Assembly (NCBI GenBank): GCA_964342265.1
Contig: CAYFFE010000005.1
Span: forward strand, 1-61,959
DNA from: Halioxenophilus sp964342265
Lineage (GTDB): Bacteria > Pseudomonadota > Gammaproteobacteria > Pseudomonadales > Cellvibrionaceae
Length of the DNA: 61,959 nucleotides
Direction: 5' to 3'
Shown here: piece by piece, positions 18,560-25,870 of the stretch
How the letters are laid out: every line of letters begins with the position of its first letter
Numbering within the stretch: position 1 is the stretch's first letter
Notes under the pieces: generated by a model
What the model was told of the DNA's origin: nothing
Database searches by the model: none
What the model saw: only the letters and a program-made list of their open reading frames with translations
Program-made: the position numbers and the translations under genes

Positions 18560-19252
18560 TTAGTTATGTTGTAAAAATTCTTGTTCTGATATAACTCGAT
18601 AAGTACCTTTAGACTTTAGGTACTCTAGCAACACTACTTTATCGCCTTTTTTGAATACTTGTTCGTCAACTGATCTGACGCTGAGTAATAAGCTTGCACC
18701 GTCAGCGTCCAGTATGGCTTCACCAAAAGTTTTATCAACAACAGAAGACCGGACTATCGCTCTCTGACCAATAATACGTTTAATTGATTCTTGATCGAGA
18801 CTGTTGAAAAATTTTCTTAACGGTTTTATTACTATCGACGTTAGATAAATAGCCACTGCCGCCGAAACAATAAAGATAGGAATTGCGACAATAAAATGAA
18901 TTAGCCCATCGCCAAAATACTCTCTCGCTATTACATCCAGTTGATAGCTTGTGCCCCAGCCAATGATTGAGACAAACGAAATAATTATCGTCAGTGGAAC
19001 TCCATTTAAGCCGAATTTAAGTAATAACCCGGTGAATGCTTCGGCTACTGATGGATTACTCGTTGAACCGGATAGTTCTACGTCCGGTTCTGGCAGATCG
19101 ATATCTAGTATTTCTAAGTCGATTAGGCCAATTAAAGCAATGAGCCATATAAAAATACTTACGCCCAATAGCACTGTAAAAATTGCGACGGGGAACGAGT
19201 AGATAACATCAAAAAAAGGTGCCATCTCTTCTGGAAAAAGACTTGCTAGCAC
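18560..19252 (-). CDS. YqiJ-like membrane protein with NfeD/OB-fold C-terminus
   Basis: 230 residues. Start is the GTG at 19250-19252, six bases after a perfect AGGAGG. The N-terminal half carries membrane helices (about 18-45, 80-105, 115-140) separated by an acidic loop (LDIDLPEPDVELS). The C-terminal 80 residues look like an OB-fold: RAIVRSSVVDKTFGEAILDADG and KKGDKVVLLEYLKSKGTYRVI. NfeD-type proteins pair with SPFH/flotillin proteins in many bacteria, and YqiJ-YqiK is the E. coli example. It likely anchors and regulates the flotillin scaffold encoded 33 bases downstream. The family call rests on topology, the C-terminal pattern and context. Confidence 0.82.
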   Translation of the reverse strand: MLASLFPEEMAPFFDVIYSFPVAIFTVLLGVSIFIWLIALIGLIDLEILDIDLPEPDVELSGSTSNPSVAEAFTGLLLKFGLNGVPLTIIISFVSIIGWGTSYQLDVIAREYFGDGLIHFIVAIPIFIVSAAVAIYLTSIVIKPLRKFFNSLDQESIKRIIGQRAIVRSSVVDKTFGEAILDADGASLLLSVRSVDEQVFKKGDKVVLLEYLKSKGTYRVISEQEFLQHN

Positions 19253-19296
19253 GGCACACCTCCTAGTTAATAAATCAACATCCTTGTTGATTCACA

Positions 19297-19983
19297 TTAT
19301 TGTTTATTATTTAAACGCGCCAATACATCGTCTGCATTCTTGCCACTGGCGGAGATGCCTGCGGCTTCTAACTTGTCTTGCAGTGAGGTGTCTTGGTTTT
19401 CTTCCGCCAAGGTTTTTGCCGCCGACATCTGTGCTGATTTAAGTGCCTGTTTTTCCTTAATTCTCTCAAGGGATTCCATGGCCGTGCGCAATTTGGAATC
19501 GGTGCCACTGTGGCGTTCGGCTACGGCGGCCTGCGCGCGCTGTACGCTTTCGGTGGCTTTAACGGTATCCACTTGTTGTTTAATGCGTTTGATGTTGGCT
19601 TCGGCTTGTTTAACGGCCTGGCGCAATGAGTCGGCACTTTGTTTATAACCGGCTTCGGATTCTTTTTCCTGGCTCAGTTGGTTTTCCAAATCGGCGATTT
19701 TAACGGCGACTTCTCGCGCTAGATCGTCGTTGGATTGCTCTAGCGCTTTTAGTGCGTAGCCTTCGTGTTCACTGATGGATTTTTCGATGGTTTTGCACTT
19801 TTCTTCGGCCAACTTTTGATGGGCCAACACTTCTGCCAAATGATCTTTGCATTGCTTTAATTCTTCCGAGGCATCGCGCACTTCCTGATCTAAAATCCGC
19901 AGCGCCTGGCTGTCGACCACGGCTTCGCCGGCTTCGTTTACACCACCGCGCAAGGCGGTAATCATTTTCGACCAAATGTTCAT
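19297..19983 (-). CDS. PspA/IM30 family protein (YjfJ-like)
   Basis: 228 residues, almost entirely alpha-helical and charged, with the PspA/IM30 layout. A short amphipathic N-terminal helix (MNIWSKMITALRGG) for membrane binding is followed by a long coiled-coil hairpin (about 25-190: EELKQCKDHLAEVLAHQKLAEEK onward) and a short C-terminal helix. PspA/Vipp1 proteins are bacterial relatives of ESCRT-III that polymerise on stressed membranes and remodel or seal them. The closest named relative by context is E. coli YjfJ, which also follows YjfI. A CAGGAG ribosome-binding site lies seven bases before the ATG; the gene is 17 bases after yjfI and 44 before the YqiJ-like gene. Confidence 0.9.
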   Translation of the reverse strand: MNIWSKMITALRGGVNEAGEAVVDSQALRILDQEVRDASEELKQCKDHLAEVLAHQKLAEEKCKTIEKSISEHEGYALKALEQSNDDLAREVAVKIADLENQLSQEKESEAGYKQSADSLRQAVKQAEANIKRIKQQVDTVKATESVQRAQAAVAERHSGTDSKLRTAMESLERIKEKQALKSAQMSAAKTLAEENQDTSLQDKLEAAGISASGKNADDVLARLNNKQ

Positions 19984-20000
19984 TGTCTAACTCCTGCGCC

Positions 20001-20630
20001 TTATTGGGCTTCTACGGATAAGGTTAAATAATCACTGTAGGCTTCGGTTGCCTGAATAACGTTGCTGGCGAGTACTTCCAATTCCAACACAATGTTTTCG
20101 ATTAACGAGCGCGCGCTCAGTGCGCCGAACATGTGGTAGTAATCGCCGCTAGACGCTAGGTGGTCCAAGCTGATCGTCGATAACGGAAAGTATTTGTGGG
20201 TTCTTAACACCGCATCGTTAAATGCTGCTACGTCTTTCACATCGTGTACCGACCAAAGTACTGCCTCGACCACAATTTGATCACCGGAGACGGTAAGAAA
20301 CACCGGCAGATCGCCGTATTCGCGCATGACAATGTGTATGGACGGATCCACGCCGTCGATCATTTCCTGTGTTGCCGCACCCGAGGTAAACAGTTGAGTA
20401 TCGTTGAGTGCCCGATACAGTGTAGTGGTATTCCATTGCTGGGGTAATTCACTCATAGGTTGCTCTCCTAAGTTGGCTGAAGGGTTACCCGGTTGGCGCA
20501 GCAATTTTTCAAAACTTGCCAATTGGCGCGCGTGCTCGGGCAGTATCCAAACCTCCTTTTTAACCAATCCCTGTTCTCGAAGGCGTTTGCGATATTCTCG
20601 TTGATAGTGGGCTGATGATTTTGTGTTCAT
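20001..20630 (-). CDS. YjfI-like DUF2170 protein
   Basis: 209 residues. The N-terminal 50 residues (YQREYRKRLREQGLVKKEVWILPEHARQL) are basic and resemble the ribbon/helix start seen in YjfI. The C-terminal 150 residues are the acidic DUF2170 domain (MREYGDLPVFLTVSGDQIVVEAVLW, FPLSTISLDHL). It is soluble. The family travels with PspA-like proteins (yjfIJ in enterics) and may regulate them; the basic N-terminus could bind DNA, which would fit autoregulation through the repeats in its promoter (inference). It is the first gene of the eight-gene operon. There is no ribosome-binding site, and the predicted -10 box lies only seven bases ahead of the ATG, so the mRNA is probably leaderless. Confidence 0.83.
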   Translation of the reverse strand: MNTKSSAHYQREYRKRLREQGLVKKEVWILPEHARQLASFEKLLRQPGNPSANLGEQPMSELPQQWNTTTLYRALNDTQLFTSGAATQEMIDGVDPSIHIVMREYGDLPVFLTVSGDQIVVEAVLWSVHDVKDVAAFNDAVLRTHKYFPLSTISLDHLASSGDYYHMFGALSARSLIENIVLELEVLASNVIQATEAYSDYLTLSVEAQ

Positions 20631-20637
20631 GGAGAGT

Positions 20638-20666
20638 ACTTTAGATTATTACATGTGATGGGTCAA
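20638..20666 (-). promoter_or_regulatory. Predicted promoter of the yjfI-pspA-yqiJK-ATPase operon
   Basis: On the minus strand TTGACC (20666-20661) and TAAAGT (20643-20638) are separated by exactly 17 bases. Transcription should begin six to eight bases past the -10, which coincides with the ATG at 20630, giving a leaderless transcript. This agrees with the missing Shine-Dalgarno. Confidence 0.55.
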
Positions 20667-20690
20667 TAATTTTTACATGTAATGAATTAA
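20649..20690. promoter_or_regulatory. Paired ACATGT repeats over the promoter (candidate operator)
   Basis: TTACATGTGATGGGTCAA (20649-20666) and TTACATGTAATGAATTAA (20673-20690) agree at 14 of 18 positions with a 24-base spacing. Each contains the palindrome ACATGT, and the second has the full TTACATGTAA palindrome. One copy lies in the promoter spacer and the other just upstream of the -35, a typical repressor arrangement. Confidence 0.6.
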
Positions 20691-20983
20691 CCAGTTGTTG
20701 CTGTTATTTTTGGAGAACCCGAGAAACTTTTTATATCGGGATCTTATCGGTAACATTTGGCCAGGGTATTAATGCATTAGCCTAATTCAGTTTAGGCAAT
20801 AGTGGACAAAGCAGGCGTGACTAGCCACACAATCAGAGTGGTTAAAGGCTTTGGAAAAGATTAAGAAAGGTTTAGTAAGAAAAGGGGCGAAATAGATTGG
20901 GCAAAAAGCGCAAACCGCTCTTTTCAATCATCAAAATTATTAATTAGTTTATTTTTATATAAGAATTTCTGTAACGAAGTACT

Positions 20984-21027
20984 GTAATCAAAGGCCCCTT
21001 GCGAGGCCTTCTTTGCTCTGTGATTAC
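20984..21027 (-). terminator. Stem-loop at gyrB end
   Basis: GTAATCA (20984-20990) pairs with TGATTAC (21021-21027, overlapping the gyrB stop) and, inside it, AAGGCC (20991-20996) pairs with GGCCTT (21005-21010). A 10-base bulge separates the two stems on one side. There is no real T-run after it, so it may protect the mRNA 3' end or terminate weakly. Confidence 0.5.
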
Positions 21028-23447
21028 ACGTCCAAGTTAGCGACCGAGAGCGCGTTGGTTTCGATAAATTCTCTGCGAGGTTCTACCTGATCACCCATGA
21101 GTGTGGCGAACATTTGATCGGCACCGATGGCGTCTTCGATACTCACTTGCAACATACGGCGAGTATCGGGGTTCATGGTGGTTTCCCACAATTGCTCCGG
21201 GTTCATTTCGCCCAGTCCTTTATAGCGCTGAATGGAGTAACCTTTTTTCGATTCGCTCATCAGCCATTCCAGGGCTTCTTTAAAGCTGCTGATGGGTTGT
21301 TTTTTCTCACCGCGCGCTACATAGGCGCTTTCGTCTAACAGATCATCCAATTTAGCACCCAACCCGGTCATGGTGCGGTATTCGCCACTGGAGAAGAAAT
21401 CCTGGTTGAATACGTACTCATAGGGAATACCGTGTTCGGTGATGGTGAGCTTGGGCAAAAAGATTTTTCGCTCTTCGTCCTTGCTGGACACAACAACGTA
21501 GGAAGCACCGCCGGTTTCGGTAATGTCCAATAGGCGGCCTTCTAATTTAGCACTCCATTCCGTTACGGCGTTTTCGTCGTTGAGATCTTCCACTCTTAAA
21601 GTGGGAAGATAGATAAACTGCTCCAACACTTCCTCGGGATAGAGTTTGTCCAACCGCTCTACGGTGGCCATTACACTGCGGTATTCGTTAATAAGATTTT
21701 CCAGCCCTGGGCCCTGTATGGCTGGGGCGTCTTCTTCTGGATAGAGCGCCGCACCATCCATGGCTGCCTGAATTAAGAAGGTGGTTAGTGCTTCGTCGTC
21801 TTTTAAATATTCTTCGTATTTGGTGCCTTTGCTGATTTTAAACAGCGGCGGCTGGGCGATGAACACGTGACCGCGCTCGATGAGCTCGCGCATATGGCGG
21901 AAGAAAAAGGTCAGTAACAGTGTGCGAATGTGCGAGCCATCCACGTCGGCATCGGTCATGATGATAATGGAATGGTAACGCAGTTTATCAGGGTCAAATT
22001 CCGAGGAGCCAATGCCACAACCCAATGCGGTTATTAATGTTCCCACTTCCGCGCTGGACAACATTTTATCGAAGCGCGCTTTTTCGACGTTTAGGATTTT
22101 ACCCTTAAGCGGCAAAATGGCTTGGGTTTTTCGGGCACGCCCCTGCTTGGCCGAGCCACCCGCTGAGTCACCCTCCACCAGGTAAATTTCGGATAGAGCC
22201 GGATCTTTCTCTTGGCAGTCGGCCAATTTGCCGGGTAGGCCTGCGATATCCAGCGCACCTTTGCGGCGCGTCATTTCCCGTGCTTTGCGCGCTGCTTCTC
22301 GGGCTCTGGCGGCGTCAATCATTTTTGAGACGATGGATTTTGCGTCGTTGGGGTTTTCTAAAAGGTAGTCGTTAAAGGCCGATGCCAGCTCCTGCTCGAC
22401 GGCAGACTTCACTTCGGAGGAAACGAGTTTGTCTTTAGTTTGTGACGAGAATTTTGGATCAGGGACTTTCACAGAAATAATCGCAGTTAGGCCTTCGCGC
22501 GCATCATCGCCAGTGGTGCTAATTTTAGCTTTTTTGGCAAATCCTTCTTTTTCGATGTAGGTGTTTAAGCCACGCGTTAGTGCCGCACGAAATCCTGCCA
22601 AGTGGGTGCCGCCATCTCGCTGCGGGATGTTGTTGGTGTAGCAGAAGATGTTTTCTTGGAAACTGTCGTTCCACTGCATGGCAATCTCAACTCCGATGCC
22701 ATCTTCTCTTAGATTGGTAAAATGCAGTACATTATTGATGGGAGTTTTGGTTTGATTGAGGTGCTCAACAAAGGCGCGCAGCCCGCCCTCGTATTCAAAC
22801 AATTCCTGTTTAGCGCTGCGCTCATCCATCAACTGAATTCGTACACCCGCATTAAGGAACGATAACTCGCGCAGTCGCTTAGCCAAATAATCAAAGTGGA
22901 ATTCGATGTTGGTGAACGTCTCTGAAGACGGCTTAAAGTGAATGGCCGTGCCGCTGGTTTCCGAGTCGCCAATTACTTTTAAAGGCTCGGCAGGAACACC
23001 GTGGTGGTAGACTTGTTCGTATATTTTACCGCCACGTCGGATGGTAAGCTTTAATTCTTCCGACAATGCATTCACCACAGAAACACCCACCCCATGGAGA
23101 CCGCCTGAAACCTTGTAGGTGTTGTCGTCGAACTTACCGCCGGCGTGCAATACGGTCATGATGACTTCTGCTGCCGATACACCTTCGTCGTGCATTTCGG
23201 TGGGAATACCGCGACCATTGTCGCTGACGGTGACGGATTCATCTGGATGAATCAGTACTTTGATTTCCGAGCAATGACCCGCCAAAGCTTCATCAATGGA
23301 GTTATCAACGATTTCAAACACCATGTGGTGCAATCCCGATCCGTCGTCAGTATCACCTATGTACATGCCGGGTCGTTTCCTTACGGCATCCAAACCTTTT
23401 AATACTTTGATACTGGAAGAATCGTAGTTATTTTCGTCTTCTGACAT
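21024..23447 (-). CDS. gyrB: DNA gyrase subunit B
   Basis: 807 residues, close to the E. coli length of 804. The GHKL ATPase domain is at the N-terminus (EIVDNSIDEALAGHC; DNGRGIPTE; GGLHGVGVSVVNALS). The transducer domain follows, then the TOPRIM domain with YLVEGDSAGGSAKQGR and the acidic MTDADVDGSHIRTLLLTFF. The family C-terminal tail contains QRYKGLGEMNPEQLWETTM. With GyrA it introduces negative supercoils using ATP. It is the last gene of the dnaA-dnaN-recF-gyrB block, 23 bases after recF. Confidence 0.98.
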   Translation of the reverse strand: MSEDENNYDSSSIKVLKGLDAVRKRPGMYIGDTDDGSGLHHMVFEIVDNSIDEALAGHCSEIKVLIHPDESVTVSDNGRGIPTEMHDEGVSAAEVIMTVLHAGGKFDDNTYKVSGGLHGVGVSVVNALSEELKLTIRRGGKIYEQVYHHGVPAEPLKVIGDSETSGTAIHFKPSSETFTNIEFHFDYLAKRLRELSFLNAGVRIQLMDERSAKQELFEYEGGLRAFVEHLNQTKTPINNVLHFTNLREDGIGVEIAMQWNDSFQENIFCYTNNIPQRDGGTHLAGFRAALTRGLNTYIEKEGFAKKAKISTTGDDAREGLTAIISVKVPDPKFSSQTKDKLVSSEVKSAVEQELASAFNDYLLENPNDAKSIVSKMIDAARAREAARKAREMTRRKGALDIAGLPGKLADCQEKDPALSEIYLVEGDSAGGSAKQGRARKTQAILPLKGKILNVEKARFDKMLSSAEVGTLITALGCGIGSSEFDPDKLRYHSIIIMTDADVDGSHIRTLLLTFFFRHMRELIERGHVFIAQPPLFKISKGTKYEEYLKDDEALTTFLIQAAMDGAALYPEEDAPAIQGPGLENLINEYRSVMATVERLDKLYPEEVLEQFIYLPTLRVEDLNDENAVTEWSAKLEGRLLDITETGGASYVVVSSKDEERKIFLPKLTITEHGIPYEYVFNQDFFSSGEYRTMTGLGAKLDDLLDESAYVARGEKKQPISSFKEALEWLMSESKKGYSIQRYKGLGEMNPEQLWETTMNPDTRRMLQVSIEDAIGADQMFATLMGDQVEPRREFIETNALSVANLDV

Positions 23448-23470
23448 TCGCTGTCGCTCCGGTCATTGCT

Positions 23471-24568
23471 TTAATTGTTGTTAGGTACTAAATCAATCTT
23501 GCCTTGTTCCACGTGGAACAGATTGAAGTCTGTGTCTTTGGGCAAGAGGGGTAATAATGTGTCGGGTTCGATAACAGTAATAAACACTTGGTTATTCAAA
23601 CTCAAAAATTCTTTAATCAAAAACCGTACGGTATCCCTGTCCAACTCTGCCACTAGGTCGTCGAGTAAAACCAAAATACTGGCTTGATTGTGTTTTTTGT
23701 AGGCTTTAATCAGCGCTAGGTAAAAGACAGCGATTAACTTTTTCTTTTGGCCACGAGAATAAATATCCGCCGCCTTGCGCCCATTGGCTGTAGTCAACAC
23801 TAAATCACTACGGTGTGGCCCGTGTCTTGTGGTTTGCTGATTTACATCGCCTTCTAAATTTTTGGCCAGACAATCTGCTAGCGCTTCTTCATCCTTCCAT
23901 CCTTTGCTAAACAGAATGGTAGTATCCACTTGGGCAGAAACTTTTAAATCCTCGAACTCCAGCCCGATAACCTCAAACAGTCGCGCCCTCATACTGGAGA
24001 TCGTTTCACCCGACTCTGCGAGTTCGCGAGTCCATCCAGCCAGAGAGTGATCAGTAATTATACCACGGCGGAGAGAAGCGTTTCTCTGTTTGATTGAAAC
24101 AAGAAAACGTTTCCAAACCGAATGAAACTCATGTTCCACGTGGAACACAAACCAATCGAGCAACGAGCGACGGTACTTAGAACTACCATCAACGAAACTA
24201 AAACTGGAACCGTCCAAGCAAATACTAGGAAGGTAACGCGCGAGTTGCGCGTTACTGGAAAGAGTCTCGCGATTAACGCGAACACGACTGCCTTTAGATT
24301 TATGTTTTTCTACGCCGATAGATAATGACTGGTGGCAATCCTGAAAGGCCTGTGCGAACACGGTAGTTTGAACTTCGCCGTCGGTAATAAGTGGCGACGA
24401 AAGATGTGAACGAAAGGATTTGGCTTGCGAGACCAGCGACACTGACTCTAAAAAAGAGGTTTTGCCGCTGCCGTTTTTGCCAAAGATGATATTCAGGTTT
24501 TTGTTTAGAGGTAAGTCCGCATGTTGAATATTGCGGAAATGACTTATCTGTAGATTTTTGAGATACAA
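23471..24568 (-). CDS. recF: DNA replication/repair protein RecF
   Basis: 365 residues. Walker A is FGKNGSGKTSFLE (about 30-42), and the C-terminal ATPase signature contains SRGQKKKLIAVFYLAL and LVLLDDLVAELD. RecF is an SMC-like ATPase that loads RecA at single-stranded gaps together with RecO and RecR. The start is TTG (24566-24568), with no ATG in a sensible place upstream and the typical MYLKNLQISHFRNI beginning right there. It lies 20 bases after dnaN. Odd feature: its coding sequence contains two perfect parS sites, each encoding the tetrapeptide FHVE (at 23505-23520 and 24132-24147). Confidence 0.96.
   Translation of the reverse strand: MYLKNLQISHFRNIQHADLPLNKNLNIIFGKNGSGKTSFLESVSLVSQAKSFRSHLSSPLITDGEVQTTVFAQAFQDCHQSLSIGVEKHKSKGSRVRVNRETLSSNAQLARYLPSICLDGSSFSFVDGSSKYRRSLLDWFVFHVEHEFHSVWKRFLVSIKQRNASLRRGIITDHSLAGWTRELAESGETISSMRARLFEVIGLEFEDLKVSAQVDTTILFSKGWKDEEALADCLAKNLEGDVNQQTTRHGPHRSDLVLTTANGRKAADIYSRGQKKKLIAVFYLALIKAYKKHNQASILVLLDDLVAELDRDTVRFLIKEFLSLNNQVFITVIEPDTLLPLLPKDTDFNLFHVEQGKIDLVPNNN
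23505..23520. promoter_or_regulatory. parS centromere site 1 (inside recF)
   Basis: Exact match to the 16-bp palindromic parS consensus TGTTCCACGTGGAACA, bound by chromosomal ParB. It lies near the 3' end of recF. The cognate parAB genes are about 12 kb away on the other side of the origin. Confidence 0.95.
24132..24147. promoter_or_regulatory. parS centromere site 2 (inside recF)
   Basis: Second exact copy of TGTTCCACGTGGAACA, 627 bases from the first and in the same reading frame of recF (both encode FHVE). Two sites close together should nucleate a single ParB domain near the origin. Confidence 0.95.
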
Positions 24569-24588
24569 GAATCAACCAATAGTCGCTG

Positions 24589-25698
24589 TTACATTCTCAT
24601 GGGCATAACCACGTACATGGCATCGCCGCCGTTAGGCTCTTCGATCAAGGCACTGGCATTAGAATTGGACAAGGTGAACTTAATCGAATCGCTATCGATC
24701 ACGTTAGTTACATCTTGCAGATAACTGACATTAAAACCGATTTCGAGATCGTCTCCTGAATAGTCCACTAAAACCTCTTCAGTGGCCTCTTCCTGCTCGG
24801 GATTATTGGCAACGATGGTGAGCAAACCTTCGCTCAACAAAAGCCGAACACCACGGTATTTCTCATTGGAGAGAATCGCTGTGCGTGCAAAGGCTTGTTT
24901 TAATTCGGTACGTGATCCGAACACCGTTTTGTCACCACCTTTTGGCAAGACTTTCTCGTACTCTGGGAATTTGCCATCAATGACTTTTGAGGTGAACGTA
25001 AACTCATCAGTGCCAATTTGGATGTGCGTTTGACCCAAAGCGATTCGAACAAGGTCTTCGGAATCATCCAACAAACGGGTTAATTCCATAATCCCTTTTC
25101 GCGGAATAATGGCTAATTGGGTTTCGGTGGCAGGCGTGACAATGTCCTTTAACTCGCAAAGCGCCAAGCGATGACCATCAGTGGCTACCGTTCGAAAATA
25201 ATTCTCGCCAACTTCCCACAACATACCGTTTAAATAGTAACGAACATCCTGCTGTGCCATAGCAAATGCGGTGCGATCGATAATACGTTTTAGGCCTTTT
25301 TTTGCCACATCGAACACGATGTCCTGCTCACCCTGCTCGGTTGCGGGATAGTCACTGGCGGGCAATGTAGAAAGCTGAAAACGACTGCGACCGGCTTTTA
25401 CCACCACGCGTTGTTCATTTAGCTCAAATTTAATCTGGCTCTCTTCGGGGAGAGAACGACAAATATCAGCCAATTTCTTTGCGGGAACCGTAATCTCCCC
25501 AGGCTCGGCTCTCGCATCATCGATGTTAATGCGTACCACCATTTCGATTTCCAAATCCGTGCCCGTTAGCGATAAAACGTTATCGCTCAGTGACAGATAG
25601 ACGTTGGCGAGAATGGGCATGGTTTGACGTTTTTCGATAACGCCAACCACCAATTGCAAGGGCTTTAACAACTGCTCGCGAAGCAACGTAAATTTCAT
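24589..25698 (-). CDS. dnaN: DNA polymerase III sliding clamp (beta subunit)
   Basis: 369 residues, near the E. coli length of 366. The three clamp repeats are recognisable; typical stretches are ILANVYLSLSDNVLSLTGTDLEIE, TVPAKKLADICRSLPEE, TVATDGHRLALCE, IIPRKGIMEL and the C-terminal MYVVMPMRM that ends most clamps and contributes to the partner-binding pocket. It encircles DNA as a dimer and tethers polymerase III. 172 bases separate it from dnaA, longer than the other gaps of the block, so it may have its own promoter. Confidence 0.98.
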   Translation of the reverse strand: MKFTLLREQLLKPLQLVVGVIEKRQTMPILANVYLSLSDNVLSLTGTDLEIEMVVRINIDDARAEPGEITVPAKKLADICRSLPEESQIKFELNEQRVVVKAGRSRFQLSTLPASDYPATEQGEQDIVFDVAKKGLKRIIDRTAFAMAQQDVRYYLNGMLWEVGENYFRTVATDGHRLALCELKDIVTPATETQLAIIPRKGIMELTRLLDDSEDLVRIALGQTHIQIGTDEFTFTSKVIDGKFPEYEKVLPKGGDKTVFGSRTELKQAFARTAILSNEKYRGVRLLLSEGLLTIVANNPEQEEATEEVLVDYSGDDLEIGFNVSYLQDVTNVIDSDSIKFTLSNSNASALIEEPNGGDAMYVVMPMRM

Positions 25699-25870
25699 GG
25701 AATCGTCTCTTTAGAACTGAATTCTGAGGTGTATTGGGGCTTGATTTTACAGCAAAGTACTTGAATATGTTAGAAAAGTGACCGTATAAATACTGCATCT
25801 ATTCACAGAGGCGAGGTTTATTGTAAAACCAAACCCCGCACACTATGAACACGTTAAAAACCAGCAACGA

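Larger units (their letters stand above)
20631..21023. other. Intergenic region between gyrB and the PspA operon
   Basis: 393 bases, leftward gyrB ending on one side and the leftward operon starting on the other. It contains the operator-like repeats and promoter at 20638-20690, a small inverted repeat GCCTAA/TTAGGC (20780-20797), and the gyrB-end hairpin. I see no gene in it. Confidence 0.6.
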
